From contig NC_088936.1 of assembly GCF_033473495.1 (NCBI RefSeq), positions 496,001 to 560,000 on the forward strand: DNA of 64,000 nucleotides, in the 5' to 3' direction. This document shows positions 21,516-32,790 of this stretch, piece by piece. How positions within the stretch are numbered: the stretch's first letter is position 1; the number at the start of each line of letters is the position of its first letter. The notes under the pieces are model-generated. The model saw nothing but the letters and a program-made list of their open reading frames with translations, was not told the DNA's origin and did not search any database. The DNA comes from Cercospora beticola (taxonomy: Eukaryota > Ascomycota > Dothideomycetes > Mycosphaerellales > Mycosphaerellaceae). The translations under genes and the position numbers were made by a program.

Positions 21516-22780
21516 CTTGAGCGGCTGTTCTGTTCTGGTGTTGTGCAGTGAGTGGTATTGATTCAATAGTCGCAAGACCTACCGAGGGCAGGAAAGTGGA
21601 CAATCGTGAGGTTGTCTGCTCTCTTCTACCACATCTCATTCATCCACAAGCTCTGGTGGAGCCGATCAAGAGTGGGCGTGAATTCTCCACGACAGCTGTC
21701 TTTAGCCTGTATTGCGGCTTCAATTGGACAGCTTCTTGGCCTCAAGACAATGTGTCCTTGTCGCAAGAAGTCTGGTTCGCGAGATGCATCTCCAGTGTGA
21801 TCGAGTGTGCGCAGTGATGTCTAAGCGGAGAATTTGACGCGGTCATTGTGCGTAGGTGCGTGCGTAACGCAGAATGCACGGGATGCCAGCAGACTTTGCA
21901 AGCTTGTTCCCCAACACCGCCCGGCTGCTATTGTTGATCACTGCTCGATATATCTCACCAACACGGCCTTCGTCACGCAATCTTGACCTCACCACTGACC
22001 AGGTGCAGAGACCGTTCCAGTTGACAATTTTGGCGAATTCAGCGAGGAGCCAATTTGCAATACGGAAGGTCACTGCCCGGATTTGAAGTTGCAATTGCGA
22101 TCGAAGTCAACATGGCAGGCATCACCAACACCACGGCAGCCGCGGCCGCGGTGGCATTTGCGCCGGCGAGCAACATCTTGGTCCAGTCGTGCGACAGTAG
22201 TGCAACGAAGCCAGGCGCAGCGCACTGTTGCCAAGCCGAGCAGTTTTGAACTCTGGCTCCGAGTCACGACTACCGAAACCTACAGCACATGTGAAGAACG
22301 TGACGACGAGTCGTAAAGCATCAAGTAGTAAGAGGAGATGAATCTCCAATTGTTGCAGTGTATTAGGTAGTTCTCTCCGGCCTGGCCCCAAAGCGATCGT
22401 ATGTACCATGGCTCTATACATAAAGCTGCCTCCCAATTCTATGATCTTCCCACACGCAAACCCACAAATAAACGATGGGTATCAAGTTTTTCGCTTGAAC
22501 GCAAGAGCAAATAAGAAATCAAAGAACCTCCTCTGATGCTGACCTTTCCTCGTCCCATTATACTTCTAGCAAGCTGTGCTGGCAGTGCAACAGCTATCCC
22601 CCCTCCTCGTCCCAGATAAAGCCTCATGCGCGAATTCGGCCTGCGCCTGGGAAGCTCGGTTTCGTGAAACTTATTCGTGCTGCCCTAACGAGGAAGCTCC
22701 AAATCCTGTCTGGTGCTGCAGAAATGTTTGTTTTCGTGTGGATTCGTATTCGTATCCTCAAAGTAGAAATGCCCTCCCTC
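21516..22780. other. Intergenic stretch, nothing recognised
   Basis: Lies between the start of the epimerase and the 3' end of the Zn2Cys6 regulator, both on the minus strand. It should hold the epimerase promoter and the long 3' untranslated region of the regulator. No supported gene. Confidence 0.4.
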
Positions 22781-23956
22781 TCATGTTTGTACTGAGACGA
22801 AATTACCGAAGTCGAGGTCCATGTTGTCCTGGTGGTACATCCCTGTCATATCAGGCCCAGTGTATCTGTTATTTTGGACTGCATTCATGGAAGGATCGAA
22901 GCAGTTTTGCATGGGGTCCTGCATCATGTCGAAGGTGAAGTCTTGTGGCGCGTCCCATTGTTGGAAGGAGGTAGGCAGGCCAGACATGCTCATTTGCTGG
23001 TGCATGCTCGGCGCTTGCATTGAGAAGTCGTTGCGCATCATCTGCTGTGTGGCATATTTGTTGTCGTTGGCAGGAGGGTAATTTTGCCATTCCGGTTGGA
23101 ACATGGTTGGATCTTCTCCGGCCGGCGAGCTTTGTTGGAGAGGTGAGGGGTGTGCTGGCTGTTGGAAGGAATGTCTCTGGCTGCGATGTACCGGGCTTGG
23201 GGCCGGAGGCGATGAGGGCTCACTGTTCACTCCAAACTTGAACTCCTCCTTGAAGATCGGTGCGGGCTGTGATAGCTGAGGTGTGCCGTGTGATTGCGAC
23301 CTGGCGTGGCTGTGTTGGCTGTGTTCGGAGTCTGAGCTGATTGATGACCGACGAGGATGCCCCGCCATGCCAGCACCTCCAGCGATCAACTTCGCTTGCA
23401 ACTTTTCAGTGTCCTCCTCGAATTCAACTGCTGTCCCATCTCTCGTTTCGAGCAAGTCCAGTGCGGCCAGAATGTGGTGTGTGTAGGGCTTGCCATCGTG
23501 TTCCTCGACCTGAGGTCCAGTCCAGGCGTCGGCTTTCACAAGCCTCTCGTACAATTCCACAAGACCGCTCACGAGCTGTCCTTGCTGTTGTTCCAACATC
23601 TCAACGTAGCCCTTGGGGTAGACCTTGTCGTGGGACTTTTTCCGCTCGCTGAGAAGTCGTTAGAATGGTAGAAAGGACAGATTCGCATCGCAATGGGCTT
23701 ACCCGAATACGCAAATGGCATTGTCGGTCTTGCAGCGAGTGCATGGGTTGGAACCATCGCACTTGCTCTTCTTCAATCGACAACGATCGCAAGCTTTGCA
23801 CACCCGCTTCCTGATCCCATCTGCTGTCGAGTCTTGCGAGGCCGTCCGTGATGGGGTCATCTTGTTGACTGGGGAGTGTGAGGAAGGTGTCATGCTGTGT
23901 GAATGATAGGCCACTGGTTGTGAATTCAGGCAGGAAAGCTGCCCGCGATGCGACAT
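22781..23956 (-). CDS. Zn2Cys6 transcription factor, fluffy-like
   Basis: Two exons, complement(join(22781..23648,23703..23956)), 373 residues. The 54-nt intron joins CVFG to ERKKSHDKVYPKGYVEMLEQ. The binuclear zinc cluster is complete: C56-x2-C59-x6-C66-x5-C72-x2-C75-x6-C82. The segment after it (RKKSHDKVYPKGYVEMLEQQ) is a distinctive linker and dimerisation helix that I associate with the fluffy (FL) conidiation regulator of Neurospora and its relatives. That link is from memory and should be checked. There is no fungal middle homology region. The C-terminal half is Gln/Pro/Ser/Met-rich and disordered, ending in acidic-aromatic repeats (DFTFDMMQD, NMDLDFGNF) typical of an activation domain. 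The long gene-free stretch upstream is in keeping with a developmentally controlled regulator. It likely binds CGG-type DNA sites in the nucleus. Confidence 0.85.
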
Positions 23957-26900
23957 GGTGGGCGATGTGCTATGGTTCTTTGAGATATCTTGGTCGAGCA
24001 GATGATTGATCGACGTGTGTGACAGTCAGCCTATTGCATTTGTGCTGACAGATGCGATCGTGATAGAGTATTGCAAGGGGAGTAGTCTAATATGAAGGAC
24101 TAGCAGAAGCTGCGAGCGTGGCAGGAGGAAGTGGTCGATGATATAGCAGCTCGGCGTAGAAGGTGTGTCGCTGGGCAGGCGCATGGCGGAGTCCAAGCTC
24201 AGACCCATGTTGGTAATACAGCGAAGGGCCATCCTGGCACCCAAGGCTAGACAATTGTGCAAGAGATCCCTCTGCGCAACGGAAGCTCTCAGCGTTTGAC
24301 CCGTCGGTGCGTCGACCTCATAGCGGCGAGGGAGCCAGGATCTGGCGCGGCTCTTGGACAGTAGCGCGGCACACTAATGCGGCGTGGAAAGGCCTACTTG
24401 GTGGCATGGGACCAAGTGAACTCTGTTTCTGAACAGGACGCTGGGATGGCGCTATGACTGATCGGTCACTGCTGACAAGTCGCAGAGAGGGTGATGTCAA
24501 GGAGCAGAAGCAACACGAGCCGAGACGACGGAGCTCGGGAGTTGGGCGCTGCGTGAGTTTTGTGAATCGGACGAATCGATATCGCCCGCCCGCGCCCTAC
24601 GCGCGATATCGTCCATATCGGCCAAGTCGCAGCAGCGGCTTCCGATCTGACGCCGTCCAGTCTGCTGTCCTCTCACTGCCGTTTTCGAAACTGCCCTCCC
24701 CATCGTCACCGCGCCCAGACCGCTGCGGTAGATGCCTCGAATGCCCAGAAGCGCAGTCGGTATAGAGCCTTCGCAGGGCGAGTTGCTGACGTTGCGTGCG
24801 GAGGCGCAGATCCTGCCCAAGACTGCCCGCCATGACTCCCTGCCGTGCCATCATCTCCCTCGCAGGCTAGGCACAATCACACCTCCTCTCGTCTTGTCGC
24901 TGCGACTACGAGCACAATCACAAACGACCCAGTCGCGCGGTCGACCAGGAAATCGGAGGACCGCCGTCGCTGTTGCGCGTCGGAACTTGCCATGCTTCGA
25001 CGCACGCGAGTGGTGTGCTAAACTCGTACTCTGCGTCCAGGACGGCAGGCCCCCGGTGCACTTCATTTCCTGGCCTGTTTTCTGTTCGCCCGATCGCAGC
25101 ACCAGCGGCCGCAACGTGTATGAGGCTCTGCCCTACCACGCCCTCGGCCACTACATGCTGCCGTGCTCCCTCATCACGCGCCTTGACTCCCAACTCTGAA
25201 TCATTACCTGATCACCGCAGCCCAGGGCCGTCGTTCGGAATCCCCGAGTACCCTGGCACCGTGTTCTGGAGTACTGCTCCCTGGTCGAAGGACGTTCTTG
25301 GAAACCCGTCTCCCGCCCTATCCTGGGCAGCATGCCTTCCATTGGCCATAGCAGCGACTACGTGCGACTTACAGTACTTCGCCCTACAGATGTTGGCTCG
25401 CCGAGCCACCGACACTGCAGCAACACAAACTAAAATCCCCCGAACGAACCGGGCAATTCCATATCGTCACCGCGACGAGGACAATACACTTTGTTCTCGC
25501 ACTGCCACGACTTCATGCGGACGATACGCACGCATCGGCCGCGGTGTGCGCGGCGCACATGAGGCCACTATCGAGCGGTGCTGATCAGTGCAGAGAGAAA
25601 GAGCAAAACCGCAATGTGATTCGTCAAGCTGCGACAGTCCGCAGTCGTGAAGCTCCACTTCGCACACCGTGGATCGAGCTCAGTCAGCACCCGCAGCCCT
25701 TTGTCATGCCGGTTCAACCACCAGTTCTGATTCTAGACCAGGACCACCAGGCATCCTTCATGACGGCCAATACAATTCTACAGTCTGAGATTGTTTATAT
25801 TGCAATTGGGCTAGGACTCTGACCCACCCACTGATTGATTCAGCTGCTGCGGAAGGGACACGTCTGAGACGTCTAGTGAACCATGCTGCGCGTAGGCCAG
25901 AAACATTGCGGAGGGCTTTGTGGTGCCATGCCGCAGCTAGGCCAATGCACAAGGAATGCCACCATAGGCTGCGCAACCTTGGGAAACCTCATGTGAAGCT
26001 GTTGAGAACATTTGAAGTTTTTGGACTTCATGAAGGAAAGTCACAGTCATCTTCAGGCACGATTGTCCCCCGCTACCAAGAGCTAGCGACGTTACACGAA
26101 GCCTGCATGGCTTACCGCAGCCTTGGATAATTGTTCCGGCGGGGGCTTTCTCCACAGACATTGGTCGTGAACCATTATGCGCCTAGATATGGGGTTCTGC
26201 GATGGCTTTGAGACCACGCACTCCAGAGCCTGGCAAGCACATGCTTATTTATCTGCGTGCACAAGGTCCATATGACGACTTCGCGTCAGCGACAAGCATA
26301 CAGAAACATTCTGGGAGGAGATTCCAAATCAAAACTTGCCAAAGAAGGCTCGTATGAGCGAGGCAACTCTGTTCGCATCATACTTGCTGCGCCGCCTACC
26401 AGACGGACCATCTTCTAGCTCCTTTGCCGCCAGGCCATAGCAACGCGTAGCAATACGCAGTGAGACAAAGGCTTGGCGAATGGCTGTGCAGTTTTCATAA
26501 CTGCAAGTTGTGCATGCATAACTTAGCTGCATGGTCTTGTCTTACCAATTGCTGGGAAAGACACGATCATCGCGAAGCATCAGCGAAGCTTGCCAAAGAG
26601 ACATGGAATCAGTGACTTGGCCCTACACTGTATGTCGCTGGACTTCTGAAAGCGGAGAGCGGTGTGCATATGACGCCGGTTCAAGCGTAATAGTAAGTCA
26701 CCATCTGTTGCAAATGGCGGAGCTATCGCCGTCGGCGAGGTGAGAGCAGCGACGCTCCGTGCCCGTGTCGCTGCGTCCATTCGAAAAAGGGATGAAAGTC
26801 GCGAACGGCGTAGGAAGAGCGCTTGATCCGAAAAGAACGGCGACCTCAACTTCAGAGCACTCACTAGAGCAGACAAGTCTTGGCGCGAGAAATGCCGCTT

Positions 26901-29900
26901 CTAGCCTCAGTATTCTGCACGACCACCATGGAAGCAATCATGCTATACTGATTACTATACCACTATCTGCTCCAACTTCAACTCAATTAACGCCGGATTT
27001 AGCATTGAAATGGAACTCCGACTCCACAGCACTCATCAGTCAGATGCAGGGAGCGCCTCGGATACGATCAATACGAACAGTACCGATGTCAATCTGCTGG
27101 TCTCCTGCTCGGACTTTCAGCGAGATGGTCGCGTTCGCGATATGCTCCAAAATGGTCGCTGTACTCTTTGCAATTCAGGGACCAAGAAATCGCATGTGCG
27201 AAGGATCTACGTTCAGGTCTTCGCTATGTGCCGACCACGTGTGATCAGGGACACTATCAGTCATCAAACATATGACCGCCGGCGTGTGATCAGTTTATTC
27301 TTGGACGTCCTGCTCAGTCAATCAGCCCCTTGAATCGATTGGGATATCTCCAAGACAGCTGTGCCGCAAACGTCGAGAAATTTGATCACCCCTTGGTGAT
27401 ACATTGGCAGCATTCGTTCTCCTTTCTTTGCACCAAGCGTACCAGACACTCGGCGTCCGAAAGCTGGCCTCGGCTCGGAAATACTGCTCGGATGACGACT
27501 TGTACCCATGTGAACGAAAAAATAAGCCAGCGGGTGCTCCGCGCGATGCTTGTCGACACCACCAGCCTGCCCTACCCTGCACTTTCCTGCTCTCTTCACC
27601 ACCGCCACGATCACCTCGATCACTCCACGCTTGTCTCAACATCCTTGGCGCTGTAATCCAGGATCACTCCCCGTCGGCATCTGCCATCGCGTGCCAAACG
27701 ACCGGCCTTCACCTGCCATCCTGGTTGGCTGATTGTGCCAGCCTGGTCGTGGAGATCTTCCACCGCCTGTGCACCAGTCCCAGACCGCACGAGGACAAAT
27801 AGCTGCCTCACCAGGGCGTTACCTGGGAATTGTCAGATCTTAAAATGAACTTCACGACCACGAGCAGGCGATTGACCACGACTCTTCCAGGCACGGGCAC
27901 TAGTACACTCAACGGCGCCAACGTTGAATCGTTGCAGATTAATTGGAGAACTACAATGCTCCATACGCAAAGCCAAACCAGCTCGTTGGCGCCGCTGAAG
28001 TTTACTAGGGCACTGAGCGTGCATCAACCTGGTCTTCGCAAAACTGAAAAGGGCGGCACCTTGTAGTGCTGTAGTGGCCTGATTTGCGCCAAGGTCAAAA
28101 AATGCTCAGTAGCCCAGACTCGAAGGGATCGGAGCACGGCAGTTGACGAATAAGGCTCCAGTCCAACAGTAACATTGTTCTTGACGCCAAGAACCTCACC
28201 TTCACGTTATGTTGGCTGAGGCGCCAAGGCCTTTCTCCCAAGGCCAAGTATCAAATATGCCAAGGGAGGCAGTACAAATGACACCGCCTACGTCTTCGAA
28301 GAGATTGGGTCTCGACCTACTCCACGCCGAGACATACCACTGTCACTGTGACGCGGATTGCATTTGTTGGCATTATACCGCAACATGACTTGGCACTCAC
28401 ACGGACGGAGCGAGCAAAAACTGCGACCTTGGAATCGGCGATGCACAACTATTCGTCCGCGCGGCATAATTCGTTCACCGTCTGTTGCGTGTTTCGGCGA
28501 CCACTTGTGCCCGACGCCCTGATGAGCAAATATTCGTCTCGCGTCTCGCATGGACAATTCTTGACGATGACAACTCGAGCAAATGCACACTAATGTCCGT
28601 CCCGTCTTTTTGTTTGTGACAAAAGGGCTAGGATTTGGCACTTGTTCGAACCTCAGGTGATGCGGGGCTCGATTTCGTTCGAAAAGGTCTCAGTCTCAGT
28701 AGTCTGCCCGCTACTGTTGCTACTTTCTAATCAGTCAAATCATGTCGCCGTATCCGGCCGTAACTGAAACTCATCACACCGACGGCAGCTAAAATAGTTG
28801 ATTAATCATCGTTGTCACTTTGTACGGATGGATGGACCCATGTGTCGTCCAGTCGCAGGTTCTCCTCCTTTTGCGCTACATGCAACAACCCGCGCGCACA
28901 TCATGTGTTTCAACTCGGTACATACATTGTACAAGCTTGCAGCAAAGAACCCTTACTATACCCATCTTGTCATCGCAGAAATGCTCCAGACCAGACACGT
29001 TCTAGCCTCATTCTTCACAAAGCTGTCCTGCGTGTGGCCCTAACCACGATAAACCCTGTCCTCCCAAACACACGTGCAAAACCTGCTTCGAGCGACTTGA
29101 CACGAACAATCATCATCGCGAAGCTGGCCAAATCGGGGATTCACGTTTCAAAAATCAAGCGCTCTCGCTGCCCTTCCCTCGATGAACCCTACTTGCCATT
29201 CAACACTCCTGACACCTTCTGGAAAGCTGTCACTAACAAAATTTGCCGAATGAACCATATTTGGCAGTTACTATAACCAGGCCTGCTCGTACAGTTTAGT
29301 AGCTGGCACCGTTGTTAGAATTGGGACAAGTCGTGACAGGGGATGGGAAAATAGCTAAAAGTCTTTTTATTCTCTGCTCTTCTGATGGTTCTTCTGAACA
29401 TCCGATTGCCGAATTTTCCGATTTTACTGTACAGTCAAACATTCGTGACCTTTGAGAGATGTAGGGCACGCGCTACTTTTGGTTCCGTGATGAAAACAGA
29501 CAGTGGACTCTGCTCTTTTCTGCAGGAACCGATGGATGTTGTCTCGGAACGAAGACTTTCTTTTTCGGAATGAGAGTTCGGGACGGGGGACAACGCGCGT
29601 GATCTCGCTTTCGCTGCGAAGACCTCTTGTGGATTATGCGCTTCACTTCGATGAAGTATATTGATGAGAATATCTCAACTCGAGCCCGCCATCCACCCAC
29701 TTTTCAATGTTGTATCTTGCATGAAAGTCAACTAATGTTTACTCATTGCGCTGCACACCGATCGCTAATCATGCTGCGACTCGCAGGCTGCAAGAATTGC
29801 AGTGAAATCGAATTTACTCATGCGCTGATGACTGACATACACGCTTTGACATCTTTTGACATGTGTTGTCGTTTCGCAATTCTTCAATCTGTGAAACACA

Positions 29901-31150
29901 ATGTTGGCGGCTGCATGTATGACTCAAGTGGCGTCAAACCTCAAACAAGTTCGCTGGCAGAACCGCACCGCGATTGCACGGGACCGATCGCTCGGTGCTG
30001 CGTGAGTACGTGGTGGTAGATCGTGCGAGAGATCTTGACTTTGATCGTTGGGGTTGACGTCCGGAGAAAACGTGTCTCGCACGTTGGCATTCTGTCGATT
30101 CGTCATCGCTGACAACTCGTAGAAATCAAGTCGCCGATACTATATTACTTGGATCGTTTCGAATCATGTTGTACCAAGTCAGTGCGATGATGAAGTCAAA
30201 CATCAGTCGTACTGCGGGTAAAGTGGCTGTATCAATGCAAAAGCACAGATATTTCCTTGGGAGTAAGAAATTGTTCTACAGTCTTTCGTGGCAGATGAAG
30301 GCTGTGCATGACGCGAAACGCTCGTGCGGATGACAACTTCAACTTGCAGGAAATGCACCTCATCGCCATGAGTCGCATTAGTAGTTGCGTCAGATTTTAA
30401 CACGTTATGTCGGAAGCGGGACGTCGGGCAGCCGCTGTGTATGATCAATGTGGGAGAGTGGCAGCAGGTGACTCGGGTGCAAGGCGTGAATACCGAAGCG
30501 TCGTCGAGAGGTGACTGATGCGAGCCCTGTCGTCTCGGAAACGAGGTGACTTTCCTCCGTGGCTCATCTCTTGCAGGCTGTTCAAATCATGAATCACCGT
30601 CATTACCTCTCTACTGACTGAGCTGCTTGTGGTCGGTACTACCAAGCCTGACGGCTCGAAAGTACGGCCAGAAAGCACCCATTTTTTAAGAACATGGATG
30701 TTCTCTAGCTTTCGAGGGGCGGAACGACCAAGAGCATGTTGTAAGGGGCCATTCGGGGGCCGAGAACAAGTGGTAGGAGCCATCACGAGACACCAGCTCT
30801 CCTTCCGAAGAGGTGAATATTTCTCTGTTCCTCAGCTTGGGAGAGCGGCATGGAGCTGGATGAGATATGAGACAACGGAAGCCCCCTTCCAACAAGATCT
30901 GCTGTCATTCGGAACGGCTGGTGCACCGGACTTGTTCAACCGATGGCAGAAGTCTCAAAGGTAGCTGTACGGGCAACATATCTTCCAGGAGCGTATGGCA
31001 GAGAAGTGGGCCTGGAAAGCAATTCCATTGGAAGTCCCGAGATCGCTGGTGGCACATGCCTTTACAATGCAAGCTGGCAGAGTAAAGCCAGATGCTGCTC
31101 ATGGACACAGAGAGGAAAGGCTCCGAGCTCACGCGAAAGTGTCGCCTGCT
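23957..31150. other. Gene-poor stretch of 7.2 kb
   Basis: No gene model is supported. Open frames (up to about 200 codons at 24973-25584) overlap on both strands and are Arg/Ser/Pro/Thr-rich without domains. The part at about 24.5-25.6 kb is GC-richer and the part at about 28.7-29.8 kb AT-richer. No reverse transcriptase, transposase or long terminal repeat is recognised, and the whole is not strongly AT-rich as repeat-induced mutation would produce. It may hold the promoter and a long leader of the regulator at 22781-23956, a non-coding RNA or decayed elements. Confidence 0.4.
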
Positions 31151-32455
31151 TCATCGGCCTAGAGGTCCTATTATGCTGCCGACCATCACAGCTGCTTCTC
31201 TCTCCCAGTTTCCCTTCTCGGCCTGGTTCCTAGCTGCGAATTTGCCTCGATAGCCACGATCAACGCATTCACGTACTGCATCTCGAACATGATTTCTGTT
31301 TGATCGCAAAGTTCTCGCGCTCACCCCGCCGCGCGACAAGATGTCTTGAACGCGTGAGGTAAGTTGCGAGGCCATGCTGCGCCAGAAATACGAAGGCAGA
31401 GAGGTGGTTTCCAAATGTCGCAATAGAGGCTCGAGCAAGTTGCCAGTATTCTCCGTATACCGGAGACCAGGATGTGCAGTGGGAGGCTTGACGGTTTCCA
31501 GCAATGCTTCGAGAGCAATGACATTCTGACATCTTGCGGAGACTTCGACCAGGGTCCGGTCTAGCATGGGCAGAGTGGCTAATGCTCTGCTAAGCGCCGC
31601 CAGGCTTGAGGTCAAGGCCGTGTCCAGATAGCCTTTAAGCGCCTGCGTTAACAAGCTTGGTTCGAAGTCCTCCACGCTCACCTTTGTGCCTGGCTTCACC
31701 GGAGACAGCAGGTACAGAGTTTGCATGCTTGCCTCTGATCTGCGTTTCGTCTCCTTCGCCTGTGCGAAAGTCTTCTCGCCAAGAGATGGGCCACCGAGAC
31801 TGCTCATGGAGAATTCTCTCACCACACTCCTGCACTTTTCCAGTAGTGTACGTTCGAGACTGCTGCCGATGTCTTGCCTCACAGATGCTGCAACGCCTAC
31901 TTTTGCCAGCATAACGCCGTCCGGGCCTTGGAAGCACTCTCGCATCTCCAACACTAATCGTGCGGCAGGCACCATAGATCGATACCCACCTCCTGCTCTC
32001 TCCACCTCATCCATCGAGCTTTGTAATTGTCTTCCAAGATTTACCACTCTCTGCACGCCGCGGCCCAGCCTCAACGTCTTCAACATCCTTTCGCTTGCAA
32101 GGCGAACTTCTTCGGCTGCCTCATATCGCTCCACGACTTCTCTCTGCAACCTGGCATAGCTTTCCTTCAGACCTTCAACTTGCTCTTCAACAGTTTCGAG
32201 TACCCGCTTGGCTGCGTCATGTTGTTGCCCGGTGTGCTGAACAATTGGCAGAGCAGATTGTGTAGTAAGAGTGTCGATGTGCGTGTCTACTTCTTGGACA
32301 TCGAACAGCACGCGAGAGAGTGGAGTGGACAGGTCAAGCGGCGTATCGGAGGCATTGTTGGTGGCTAGGACAAGGGTATTGGCGTAGGCTGTGGGTGAGA
32401 AGTCAGGCGCGTGAAGTTCCGGGGAGAGATAAGAGGAAGTTGTATCAGCGGCCAT
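31151..32455 (-). CDS. COG5: Conserved oligomeric Golgi complex subunit 5
   Basis: An intronless gene of 434 residues. COG is an eight-subunit tether that captures vesicles recycling within the Golgi; Cog5 belongs to lobe B with Cog6-8. The N-terminus (SSYLSPELHAPDFSPTAYANTLV) followed by PLDLSTPLSRVLFDVQEVDTHI and a long helical segment with AAKRVLETVEEQVEGLKESYARLQREV is characteristic of the Cog5 N-terminal domain. Later segments such as VLEMRECFQGPDGVMLAKV and the helical C-terminus fit the fungal subunits. Length is near other filamentous fungal Cog5 proteins and shorter than the human subunit. There is no signal or membrane segment, as expected for a peripheral Golgi protein. It is divergent from the Zn2Cys6 activator gene. 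Confidence 0.9.
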   Translation of the reverse strand: MAADTTSSYLSPELHAPDFSPTAYANTLVLATNNASDTPLDLSTPLSRVLFDVQEVDTHIDTLTTQSALPIVQHTGQQHDAAKRVLETVEEQVEGLKESYARLQREVVERYEAAEEVRLASERMLKTLRLGRGVQRVVNLGRQLQSSMDEVERAGGGYRSMVPAARLVLEMRECFQGPDGVMLAKVGVAASVRQDIGSSLERTLLEKCRSVVREFSMSSLGGPSLGEKTFAQAKETKRRSEASMQTLYLLSPVKPGTKVSVEDFEPSLLTQALKGYLDTALTSSLAALSRALATLPMLDRTLVEVSARCQNVIALEALLETVKPPTAHPGLRYTENTGNLLEPLLRHLETTSLPSYFWRSMASQLTSRVQDILSRGGVSARTLRSNRNHVRDAVRECVDRGYRGKFAARNQAEKGNWEREAAVMVGSIIGPLGR

Positions 32456-32790
32456 GGTAGGATCGGCCTCGAGAAGTCATTTGTCGGGTGAGGTTGTCGA
32501 TATCGATGAACTTCCTCCCAACTCCGAACGGTATGTTGGACCCTTGTCTTCACTTCACGTGATGGCGGCCCGAGGCACGCTAACGACTCCATCTCCGTCC
32601 AGGCGGAGTAGGAGCGGACTTCTTCTACAACTCCGCACTGTCTCTGCGCCTTACCCCATTCCTCACCCTCATCGCCGTCGTCTGCCGGTACTGCCTACAG
32701 CGGGCCACGCATCGAAAGACAAAATATATCTCCGGACCCAGGCACCATCTCCGCTGCTGATTACCCTCTCTATCACAAGGCGCGAAACGG
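32456..32790. promoter_or_regulatory. Divergent promoter, COG5 / Zn2Cys6 activator
   Basis: 335 bases separate the two start codons. A TATA-like AAAATATAT lies at 32721-32729, 62 bp before the activator ATG. CGGAG is present in both orientations near 32592 and 32603 and could allow autoregulation by a zinc-cluster protein. This is inference from motif and position only. Confidence 0.4.

Noticed and set aside
24973..25584. 203-codon plus-strand open frame in the gene-poor stretch
   Set aside because: Length is within chance for the region's higher GC; overlapping frames on both strands are equally open; no domain.
28645..28670. Second GGTTCGAA-like string
   Set aside because: Same reason: no T-stem pairing and no tRNA fold.
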